From: 2-02-FULL-48-14 sp964356195
GTDB taxonomy: Bacteria > Patescibacteriota > Gracilibacteria > UBA1369 > 2-02-FULL-48-14
NCBI GenBank assembly: GCA_964356195.1
Contig: CAYHGP010000001.1
Location: 1 to 64,000 of the forward strand
Length of the DNA stretch: 64,000 nucleotides
Direction: 5' to 3'
The notes below the pieces were generated by a model. It did no database searches. It saw only the letters and a list, made by a program, of their open reading frames with translations, and had not been told where the DNA came from. The translations under genes and the position numbers were made by a program. Positions within the stretch are counted from its first letter, which is position 1, and every line of letters begins with the position of its first letter. Positions 49,507-57,755 of this stretch are shown piece after piece.

Positions 49507-50994
49507 ATGTCTACCGCAAAGAAAATTCTCGGGAATACCCTGGTGCAAGTGGCCGGACGCGCGGTTATGGCCGTTGCGAGCATTGCGATTTTAAAGTCGG
49601 TTTCAGGATTTTTGAGTGTGGAGGGCTATGGGCAGTACACGGCGGTTTATGAGTTTTTGGCGTTTTTTGGGATTGCGGCGGACTTCGGGCTATTCACCAT
49701 TGGCGTGCGGGAAATGAGCAAGGGTGTGCGCGAACGTAACTTTGTTGCGGGGAATATTTTGGGGATGCGAATGTTGACGGCCGTGGTGGCCATGAGCGTG
49801 GCCGTGGTGGCCGCTTTTTTGATTCCAAATTACCAAGGAACTTATATTCCGATTGGAATCGCCATCGCCTCGCTGTCCGTGTTTTTGACGATTTTGCAGG
49901 GCACCATTTCCAGCGTTTTGCAGGTGGAACTCAAGATGCAGCACACCACGGTGGCCCTGGTGACGGGGAAGCTGATTTCGCTGACGTGGATGCTGGCGAC
50001 TATTTTTTATTTTTACGCTGGCGAGCCTTCACAGGAATCGTTTAATCAGCTGATGATTGCGGGGCTGATTGGGAATTTGTTTTCCTTCGTTTACACGTAC
50101 CGCGCTGCCGCGAAGTACGCCGCGCTGAAGCCTTTGTATGACAAGGTGTATTGGAAAGAAATCTTTTTTGGGGCGTTTCCGTATGGAATCGCCTTGGTGC
50201 TGAATATGATTTATTTCCGCATCGACAGCATCATGATTCTATTTATTAAGGGGCCTCATGAGCTTGGGTTTTACGGGCCTTCCATGCGGATTTTGGAAAT
50301 CCTGAATGTGATCCCGGTTTATTTCATGAACAGCGTGCTGCCCGTTTTGTCGCGAAATTTGACTGAGAATCCCAAGAAGGTGGAGCGCATCATTCAGCTG
50401 GCCATGAACTTTTTGTACATGGCGGCCCTGCCCATGACAATTGGGCTTTACTTGCTGGCGTATCCCATTATTTTCCTCATCACGCAGCCGGAGTTTTTGA
50501 GTCAGATCGATAAAGGAATTTATGGGTCGGACGTGGCGCTACAAATTCTGGTCCTCGGGATGGCTATTTCATTCAACAGCAGTTTGTACAACTACTCGCT
50601 GGTGGCGCTGGGCAAGCAGGCCAAACTTTTGTGGATCAATGGAGGGGCGGCGGTGCTGAATATTGCAGTGAACCTTTACGCGATTCCGCATTGGGGATTT
50701 CGCGGGGCGGCCTGGACCACAGTGGCCACGGAGGTTTTCATTTTGGTGGCGGCCGGTTGGACGGCGCGGCGTTATTTGAAATACACGGTTGATTGGGTGA
50801 GTATGTTCAAGACGAGCATTGCGGGGCTGGGGATGGGGCTGGCCGTGTACTTCCTCAGAGAGCCCACTTATTATTTGTGGGGGCTGCAGAATTTGAATGT
50901 GGTCTTGCTCGCGGGCGGAGGGGCTTTGCTCTACGGATTCTTGCTCTACGTCCTCGGCGCGATCCCTGCGGAGTTTAGGAAAAAGTTGGTTTAG
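49507..50994 (+). CDS. Oligosaccharide flippase (MATE/MOP superfamily)
   Basis: 495 residues from the ATG at 49507 (MSTAKKILGNTLVQVAGRAV). About 12-14 membrane helices, including FLAFFGIAADFGLFTIGVRE near the N-terminus and FPYGIALVLNMIYFRIDSIM in the middle, which are typical of Wzx/RfbX-type lipid-linked oligosaccharide flippases. Likely moves an undecaprenyl-linked sugar across the membrane, perhaps for surface polysaccharide. The glycosyltransferase at 34758 could act in the same pathway, but they are not linked. Confidence 0.88.
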   Translation: MSTAKKILGNTLVQVAGRAVMAVASIAILKSVSGFLSVEGYGQYTAVYEFLAFFGIAADFGLFTIGVREMSKGVRERNFVAGNILGMRMLTAVVAMSVAVVAAFLIPNYQGTYIPIGIAIASLSVFLTILQGTISSVLQVELKMQHTTVALVTGKLISLTWMLATIFYFYAGEPSQESFNQLMIAGLIGNLFSFVYTYRAAAKYAALKPLYDKVYWKEIFFGAFPYGIALVLNMIYFRIDSIMILFIKGPHELGFYGPSMRILEILNVIPVYFMNSVLPVLSRNLTENPKKVERIIQLAMNFLYMAALPMTIGLYLLAYPIIFLITQPEFLSQIDKGIYGSDVALQILVLGMAISFNSSLYNYSLVALGKQAKLLWINGGAAVLNIAVNLYAIPHWGFRGAAWTTVATEVFILVAAGWTARRYLKYTVDWVSMFKTSIAGLGMGLAVYFLREPTYYLWGLQNLNVVLLAGGGALLYGFLLYVLGAIPAEFRKKLV

Positions 50995-51084
50995 TTCTGG
51001 ACTTGGCCCCCTGATTTTGTTAGAGTTCGGGCGAAGAAAAATTTGGGGGAAGAAGACTTGTTTAATTGTATCCTGAATTCAAAA

Positions 51085-52875
51085 ATGAAGCAGATTGATA
51101 AATTGTCAGAATGGCTAAGAGATGCGGTGCAGGGCGGAAGCAAGGCCCCGCTCGCTTCTTTGAAGGACATCCAACAGCCCCAGCCGGGGAAGGGTTTTCG
51201 CGGACCGAGCATTCATCCCAAAGTAATGCGCGCCATCCCCATTGGGGGGCTTGAAGAAGTGGGGAAGAACTGCATGATTGTTGAGTATGAAAATGACATT
51301 GTGGTCATCGATATGGGATTTCAGTTCCCCGACGATGAGCTTTTTGGCGTAGATTACGTGATCCCGGATATTCAGTATTTGGTGGAGCGTAAAGACCGCA
51401 TTCGCGGAATCTTGATTACGCACGGGCATTTGGATCATATTGGGGCGCTTGCTTACGTGTTGCCGGATTTGGGTTTTCCCACAATCTATGGTTCCTCTCT
51501 TTCTTTGGGCCTGGTGCAAAAACAACTTGAGGAACACAAGATGATGAAGCAGGCGAAGTTCAAAGTGGTGGACAACAAGCAGACTTATAATATGGGGCAG
51601 TTGCAGGTGGACTTTTTCCGCGTTAACCATTCTATTCCGGACGCCATGGGAATCTTTGTGAAGAGTCCGGCTGGAAGTTTGATTCATACCGGAGACTTTA
51701 AGTTCGACTTCACTCCGTCCGATGGGGTGGATGCGGACATCAAGAAGATTAGCGAGCTTGGAAAACGTGGTGTGAACATTTTGTTTTCGGACAGCACCAA
51801 CGCGCTTAAACCGGGGCACACGATTTCGGAACGCGTGGTGGCTGAAAACTTGGAGGCGGCGATTTCCGACGCGAAGGGCCGTATTGTGATTGCGTGTTTT
51901 TCTTCGATGATCGGACGAATGCAGCAGATTTTAGACTTTGCCAAAAGGCACCGTCGTAAGGTTTTCCTTTCCGGAGGAAGCTTGGTGAGTAATTTTGAAA
52001 TTGCCCGAAAACTTGGATTCTTGAAGTTCGAAAAGGGTTTTGTTAATGAAATACGCACCGTGAACCAAACTCCGGACCGCGAGGTTCTTATCCTCAGTAC
52101 TGGGTCTCAAGGAGAACCTATGGCGGCCTTGTCCCGCATGGCGACCGGCGCCCATGCCAGCGTTAAAATTCACGCGGGGGACACTGTGGTGGCTTCGTCG
52201 TCGCCCATCCCCGGAAACGAGAAGGCTGTGGCATTTTTGGTGGACGCCTTGGCTCGCCGCGGGGCTTATGTGGTGCACAATCAAATGATGGACGTTCACG
52301 CCTCCGGACATGGGCAACAGGAAGATTTGAAGCTGATGATGAGCTTGGTGAGGCCGGATCATTTGGTCCCCATTCACGGTAACTTTTATATGCGGCAGGC
52401 CCACGCGAAGTTGGCCCCCGAGGTCGGAATCCCTATGGAAAACACCCATATGATGGATAATGGAAATGTGGTTGAAATTCGTGATCACAAGGTCACTCAA
52501 AAACAGGAAGACATCAAAGTGCGTTATATGGTGGTGGATGGAACCGGGCGTGGGGACTTGGGCTCCCAAGTTTTGAAAGAACGTGAGGCCATGGCGCAGA
52601 ACGGGCTTATTTCTTTGGTGGTTAAAATGAATAAAGGTCGACTTGCCGGCAATCCTATTATTACGACTCGAGGCTTTGTGGTTTCCAAAGAGGAGCAGAA
52701 GGCCCTGAAGGAAATTGATGGCAAAATCCGCGATAGCATCTCTAAAATTCAACGAAAGAACAAGCAGCCTACGCTTGAGGATTACACGAATGGAATTCGT
52801 AGCGACGTGGCGGGCTTGGCCCTTCAACGGTTCAATAAAAGGCCCTTGGTTCTTCCCACGATTTTGTTCATTTAA
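51085..52875 (+). CDS. rnj: Ribonuclease J
   Basis: Metallo-beta-lactamase/beta-CASP exo- and endoribonuclease. 596 residues from the ATG at 51085; a longer frame from 51043 lacks similarity. Motifs: IPIGGLEEVGKNCMIVEYEN, the zinc motif LITHGHLDHIGALAYVL, LIHTGDFKFDF, LFSDSTNAL, and HASGHGQQEDLKLMMSLVRP with VPIHGNFYMRQAHAKLAPEV. Works in mRNA decay and rRNA processing with RNase Y. The probable -10 TATCCT (51069-51074) is 10 bases from the ATG. The oriC region begins right after its stop. Confidence 0.96.
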   Translation: MKQIDKLSEWLRDAVQGGSKAPLASLKDIQQPQPGKGFRGPSIHPKVMRAIPIGGLEEVGKNCMIVEYENDIVVIDMGFQFPDDELFGVDYVIPDIQYLVERKDRIRGILITHGHLDHIGALAYVLPDLGFPTIYGSSLSLGLVQKQLEEHKMMKQAKFKVVDNKQTYNMGQLQVDFFRVNHSIPDAMGIFVKSPAGSLIHTGDFKFDFTPSDGVDADIKKISELGKRGVNILFSDSTNALKPGHTISERVVAENLEAAISDAKGRIVIACFSSMIGRMQQILDFAKRHRRKVFLSGGSLVSNFEIARKLGFLKFEKGFVNEIRTVNQTPDREVLILSTGSQGEPMAALSRMATGAHASVKIHAGDTVVASSSPIPGNEKAVAFLVDALARRGAYVVHNQMMDVHASGHGQQEDLKLMMSLVRPDHLVPIHGNFYMRQAHAKLAPEVGIPMENTHMMDNGNVVEIRDHKVTQKQEDIKVRYMVVDGTGRGDLGSQVLKEREAMAQNGLISLVVKMNKGRLAGNPIITTRGFVVSKEEQKALKEIDGKIRDSISKIQRKNKQPTLEDYTNGIRSDVAGLALQRFNKRPLVLPTILFI

Positions 52876-53341
52876 TGTGCACAACTTGGGCGACGGTGGA
52901 CTTTAGTTATGCACGGGGTTTGGTGCATAAGTTTTGCCTACCCCGCAGAGTTTTGCTTTCCGATTGTTGTTTTTGGGGAGGGTTAAAGCACAGCTTTGAA
53001 CAGCTTTTAATCTGGTTTAACCCTTTGTACACGAGTTTTGCACATAAACCGCTGTTAATAGATTAAAGTTATGCACATTTTCGATTTTTAAGCCTGAAGG
53101 TGTTTGTCGGAAACCCGGTAAAATGACGTGGAATCGATATGTTCGGCAATAAAACGTGGTGGTATGACAACCCCTTACTACAAATAACTACTGTATTTAT
53201 ATATATCTCTTAGTTTAATTTACTTTTAGAAATCATGGACATGGGGAAAGAAATTTGATTTGATGAAGGCGCACCCGAAGCCGAAGCGAAGCGTAGGCTA
53301 AGCGATAAAATGGCGGAAGCCATATCAATTAATAAAAAAAT
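52876..53341. other. Probable replication origin (oriC) with DnaA boxes
   Basis: 466 bases without a gene, directly before dnaN. DnaA-box-like 9-mers: TTATGCACA at 53069-53077 (matches TTATNCACA), TTATGCACG at 52907-52915, reverse TTATGCACC at 52922-52930, reverse TTGTGCACA at 52876-52884, plus weaker TTGTACACG (53025-53033) and TTTTGCACA (53036-53044). An AT-rich stretch at about 53180-53235 could be the unwinding element. A short ATGGC-GGAA-GCCAT hairpin precedes dnaN. dnaA itself is not in the window. Confidence 0.7.
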
Positions 53342-54466
53342 ATGAAATTAACTTGCAAACAAGCGGACTTAACTTCAGCGCTCAATCTTGTGAATAGAGC
53401 GGTAAGTCCTAATAACACATTACCTGTTTTAAATAATATTTTATTGAGAGCAGAAGGGAAGAAGATTTTTTTTGGAGCAACGAATCTTGAAATTGCAATT
53501 AGCGCTTCCTTTGACGCCGAGATTGAAAACGAGGGGACTTTAACAGTTCCAGCGAAAGTTTTCAGTTCTTATGTAAGTCTTTTGGAGGACAAAGAAGTGG
53601 AACTTTCGGTTTTAAACGGAAGTACTTTGCTTATAAAATCACCCGGTTCTGAAACCAAAATGAAGGGAATTTCGAGCGAAGAATTTCCCCTTCTTCCTAA
53701 ACTTGAGAACCCAGGCATATTTAAGTTTCCTGTTAAACCTGTTTTAGAGGCTTTGGATCAAGTTGTGTTTGCGGCCTCAACGAATGTTTCCAGGCCAGTT
53801 CTTACAGGTTTGTTTTGGCAGGTTAAAGGGAAGACGGTAAAGTTGGCGGCCACGGACAGTTATCGACTAGGGGAGAAACAGTTTGAACTCGCTGAAAGTT
53901 TGGATAACGATACTTCGTTTATCGTTCCATCTAAAACAGCCCAAGAGCTTCAGAAAATCCTGGAAAATACGACTGAGAAAGAATTTGAAGTGCGCGTGGC
54001 TAAAAATCAGGTCTTATTTAAAGTGGACGGAGTGGAGTTGATCTCTCGGCTCATTGAAGGAAACTTCCCTGATTACGACAAAATTCTTCCCAAAGAAATT
54101 AAAACCCAGGCAACTTTATCGACAGAAGCCTTTTTATTGGGCTTGAAAAAAGTATCAGTGATTGTTCGTGAGAATAGCAATAATGTTAAAATCCGCCTGG
54201 AAAAAAGCGAAGCCACCGGAGGTGGAAAAATGTTGATTTTCAGCGATGAAACTCAGGTTGGACAAGGTGCAACCGAGGTTCCTCTCGAGAATATGACCGG
54301 GGAACCTCTTGAGACCGCCTTGAACGTGCAGTATCTCTTGGACGTGCTCAGCCATCTGAAAGATTCTAAGGCGAATTTCAGCTTGAATGACGGACTTTCA
54401 CCTGTTATGGTAACGCCTGTCCAATCGAGCGGCTACCTGCACATCATCATGCCGCTCAAAATTTAG
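53342..54466 (+). CDS. dnaN: DNA polymerase III beta sliding clamp
   Basis: 374 residues, three clamp repeats. N-terminus MKLTCKQADLTSALNLVNRA, PVLNNILLRAEGKKIFFGAT, FWQVKGKTVKLAATDSYRLG in the second repeat, and SLNDGLSPVMVTPVQSSGYL before HIIMPLKI, the conserved end. The clamp confers processivity on the replicative polymerase. The start has no Shine-Dalgarno sequence. It adjoins the probable oriC and is followed by mfd after 22 bases. Confidence 0.97.
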   Translation: MKLTCKQADLTSALNLVNRAVSPNNTLPVLNNILLRAEGKKIFFGATNLEIAISASFDAEIENEGTLTVPAKVFSSYVSLLEDKEVELSVLNGSTLLIKSPGSETKMKGISSEEFPLLPKLENPGIFKFPVKPVLEALDQVVFAASTNVSRPVLTGLFWQVKGKTVKLAATDSYRLGEKQFELAESLDNDTSFIVPSKTAQELQKILENTTEKEFEVRVAKNQVLFKVDGVELISRLIEGNFPDYDKILPKEIKTQATLSTEAFLLGLKKVSVIVRENSNNVKIRLEKSEATGGGKMLIFSDETQVGQGATEVPLENMTGEPLETALNVQYLLDVLSHLKDSKANFSLNDGLSPVMVTPVQSSGYLHIIMPLKI

Positions 54467-54488
54467 ATCTCATTTTTCGAATTCGACT

Positions 54489-57400
54489 GTGAAAGAATGT
54501 AAACATTTGATCACCCTTTTCCCGCACGGGCAAAATATCCAGGTGATCGAGCAATTTAGTCAGCAAGGTTACTCCTCCATTTCCGGAGGGGGAAATTACT
54601 CGTCCAAGGCATTTTTGGTCGCGGATTTGATGCGTGAGGTGGCGGACTTGAAGCAGATTTTATGGATTTGCAGCGACCATCAGCATAAGGAAAATGTGGC
54701 GCGATCCTTGTCCCTGTGGGGAGACGTGCCCGTTCATAATTTTGAGTACGAAGAAAACGCGATGAGGGACCGTGGAATTGAAAGAAAAAACAAAGTTCGA
54801 CTGATGGAGTTTTTCTCCAAGGTTCTTGAGAAAGAGTCCTCCCAGTTTTTCACCATCACGTATAAAGATTTGTTCCGCCCGTACCCAAGCCCCAAAGAAA
54901 TCCAAAAAGGAGTTCTTCGAATGAAGGGGAAGGATGCGATTAGTCCGGTGTCTTTTTTTGAAAACCTAATTCGCATGGGTTACGAGGTTTCGATGGATGC
55001 TTATGTCGAGAAGGGGCAGTATTACCGTCAGGGAGACCTGCTCACCATTTGGCCCGTGAACAGTATGTTTCCAGTGCGCGTGGAAACGTCTTTCGATGAA
55101 ATTGAGAAAATCTCCGTTTTTGACCAAGTGGAAAAAGTGGACGTGAGCGAGGTAGCCGCTTTAGTGATTTACCCCATCGCGGTTCCTGAAGACGGAGCTC
55201 CTCTCCTGAGTTTCTTTGGACGTGGCGATTTGGTTTTGGACGATGAGGTGGAATTCCCGGATGGCGAGCTGGAGCAGTTCGAGCAAGCCATGCAACAAAG
55301 AAATCCGGAAAGTCGTTACGTGGAGTTCCGGTCTTTTATGGAAGAGACCCCCTATCATCATCATCTGCATTATCTTTCCGTTCTTAAGTACTACAATCCG
55401 CTGGATTTTGTTTCTGATCTGCGTGAGAAAATGAACAACGACTGGACCGTGTTTTTGTTTACTAAGCATGCGGACGAGTACCTTGGAATTTTGGACGACA
55501 AAAATATTCCGTACATGGAATATAAAAACGGAGGAACGCCCGGACGCAAAGGCGTGGTGATTTTTGAAATTGGAAAAGACGATGTTTTTCCGGAGGCCTT
55601 CCAGAACCCGGGGCTCAAATTTGCTGTGATTACGGACCGCAACACCAGTGGACTTGGCGAGGCGGAAAAAAGAATGCCGGAGCGTGCGAAGGTGTACACG
55701 GAGTTTTTAACCGGACTGAAGCCCAACGACTTCGTGGTGCATAGCGACCACGGAATCGGAATTTTCTTGGGCCTCGACAAGCGCACCATCGACGAAGTGA
55801 CCCGCGAGTATTTGAAAATTGCTTACGCCGAAAACGACAAACTTTTTGTGCCCATTGATCAGGCGGATAAAGTTTCGAAGTTTGTTGGGTCCGGAGACCG
55901 TCCGCCAAAATTAACACGGCTCGGCAGTGCCGAGTGGACCACCATTCAAAGTCGTGTTCGGAAAGAGACTGAAAAAATTGCACAGGAGTTATTGGAACTT
56001 TATGCAGAACGCGAAAGCGCTCGTGGTTATGTTTTTGAACCGGATACTGCGCGACTTATTCAATTCGAAAAGAATTTCACTTACGAAGAAACGCCCGGCC
56101 AGCTCCGCGCTATTTTGGATGTGAAGCGAGACATGGAAGGGAAAAAACCAATGGATCGTCTGGTGTGTGGAGACGTGGGATTTGGAAAAACCGAAGTGGC
56201 GATGCGCGCCGCATTCAAGGCGGTTGAGGGAGGAAAGCAGGTGGCGGTTCTTACGCCCATCACGATTTTGGCGGACCAACACTACAAGACTTTTGTAAAA
56301 CGCATGGAAGGTTTTGACGTGCGCATTGAAATGCTCAGCCGCTTCCGCAGCCCCGCTGAACAAAAGAAAATTTTGCGGGCGCTGGAGCGAGGGGAGATTG
56401 ATATTATTATTGGAACTCACCGACTTTTGCAGGCGGATATTAAGTTCAAAGACCTCGGGCTGGTGATTATTGACGAAGAGCAACGCTTTGGAGTGAAGCA
56501 AAAAGAAAACCTAAAAACGATGCGAAAAGAAGTACATGTTTTGACCATGACGGCGACGCCTATTCCACGAACGCTGAATATTTCCTTGCATGGACTGCGC
56601 GACATTTCCACCATCACGACGCCACCTCCCGGACGCCTTCCCATTGTTACCGAAGTGCGTCGATTTTCGCTCGGACTGATTAAGAGCGTCGTGGACAAAG
56701 AGCTCGACCGAGGAGGACAAATTTACTTTCTGCACAACCGCGTGCAAACCATCGAAGACATGGCGTCTAAGCTGCGGTCGCTACTGCCAAGGGCGCGCAT
56801 TGTGGTTACGCACGGGAAACTCCGTCCAGACGACCTGGAGGCCCGAATTTTGGCCTTCAAGAATGGGGAGTATGACGTTCTCGTGAGCTCCACGATTATT
56901 GAAAATGGAATCGATCTTCCCAATGCAAACACGCTTATTGTGAATAGCGCGGAACGCTTCGGGCTTTCGCAACTTTACCAGTTGCGCGGACGTGTTGGAC
57001 GCTCACGCACGCAGGCTTACTCCTACTTTTTGTACCACATGAAACGCTTGCCGCTCGACGCCAAAAAACGTTTGAAAGCGATTGTGGAGGCCAACGAACT
57101 TGGAGCCGGATTCCAAATTGCCATGAAGGATTTGGAGATTCGTGGAGCCGGAGATATTTTGGGAGCGAACCAGTCCGGAGCCATTCAAGTGGTGGGAGTG
57201 AGCCACTTTGTGCGAATGCTGAACCAGGCCGTAGACAGCTTGAAGAAAGGAAAGAAAGTGGAGGAAGGGAACTTGATTCCGGAGGTGACGATTGAAATTC
57301 CACTCCCTGCTTATGTGCCGGATGAATACATCGTGAGCTCCAAGGAAAAGATTTCCGTGTACCAAAAATTGGCCGCCGCCGACACTCTTGAATATTTGAC

Positions 57401-57755
57401 CGAACTCAAAAACGAACTCACGGAAGATTATGGAAAAATGCCGGAAGAAGTGGCGAATTTATTCCGCGTTCTTGAAATTAAGATGCTTGCAAAGAAGGCC
57501 GGAATTATTAATGTGAAGGCGGAAAATGTGCACAGCACGGAGGATCGTCAAATTATTCTGCATATGTCCGGCAAGGTGCGTCCGGAAAATATTATGTCGC
57601 TGCTGGACTCCAACTCACGATGGATTATTTCCGGCACCAAGCTGAAAATCTCCTTCAAGGATTTGGGCGTGAGCTGGGTGGAAGAGCTTAAAAAAGGCCT
57701 CGGCGCCCTCGGTAAAAAGCCTAAGAATGCCCCGGGGAGTGAGGTTGAGGTCTAG
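54489..57755 (+). CDS. mfd: Transcription-repair coupling factor Mfd
   Basis: Dislodges stalled RNA polymerase and recruits UvrA. 1088 residues, GTG start. The N-terminal UvrB-like region is about 1-330. The RNA-polymerase-interacting domain (VVHSDHGIGIFLGLDKRTID) lies at about 418. Helicase motifs: GDVGFGKTEVAMRAAF (about 560), DEEQRFGVKQKENLK (about 661), TATPIPRTLNISLHGLRD, and QLRGRVGRSRTQAYSYFLY (about 830). The C-terminal D7/TRCF domain has EIPLPAYVPDEYI. The stop TAG overlaps the stop of the convergent gene (CTAG at 57752). Confidence 0.97.
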   Translation: MKECKHLITLFPHGQNIQVIEQFSQQGYSSISGGGNYSSKAFLVADLMREVADLKQILWICSDHQHKENVARSLSLWGDVPVHNFEYEENAMRDRGIERKNKVRLMEFFSKVLEKESSQFFTITYKDLFRPYPSPKEIQKGVLRMKGKDAISPVSFFENLIRMGYEVSMDAYVEKGQYYRQGDLLTIWPVNSMFPVRVETSFDEIEKISVFDQVEKVDVSEVAALVIYPIAVPEDGAPLLSFFGRGDLVLDDEVEFPDGELEQFEQAMQQRNPESRYVEFRSFMEETPYHHHLHYLSVLKYYNPLDFVSDLREKMNNDWTVFLFTKHADEYLGILDDKNIPYMEYKNGGTPGRKGVVIFEIGKDDVFPEAFQNPGLKFAVITDRNTSGLGEAEKRMPERAKVYTEFLTGLKPNDFVVHSDHGIGIFLGLDKRTIDEVTREYLKIAYAENDKLFVPIDQADKVSKFVGSGDRPPKLTRLGSAEWTTIQSRVRKETEKIAQELLELYAERESARGYVFEPDTARLIQFEKNFTYEETPGQLRAILDVKRDMEGKKPMDRLVCGDVGFGKTEVAMRAAFKAVEGGKQVAVLTPITILADQHYKTFVKRMEGFDVRIEMLSRFRSPAEQKKILRALERGEIDIIIGTHRLLQADIKFKDLGLVIIDEEQRFGVKQKENLKTMRKEVHVLTMTATPIPRTLNISLHGLRDISTITTPPPGRLPIVTEVRRFSLGLIKSVVDKELDRGGQIYFLHNRVQTIEDMASKLRSLLPRARIVVTHGKLRPDDLEARILAFKNGEYDVLVSSTIIENGIDLPNANTLIVNSAERFGLSQLYQLRGRVGRSRTQAYSYFLYHMKRLPLDAKKRLKAIVEANELGAGFQIAMKDLEIRGAGDILGANQSGAIQVVGVSHFVRMLNQAVDSLKKGKKVEEGNLIPEVTIEIPLPAYVPDEYIVSSKEKISVYQKLAAADTLEYLTELKNELTEDYGKMPEEVANLFRVLEIKMLAKKAGIINVKAENVHSTEDRQIILHMSGKVRPENIMSLLDSNSRWIISGTKLKISFKDLGVSWVEELKKGLGALGKKPKNAPGSEVEV

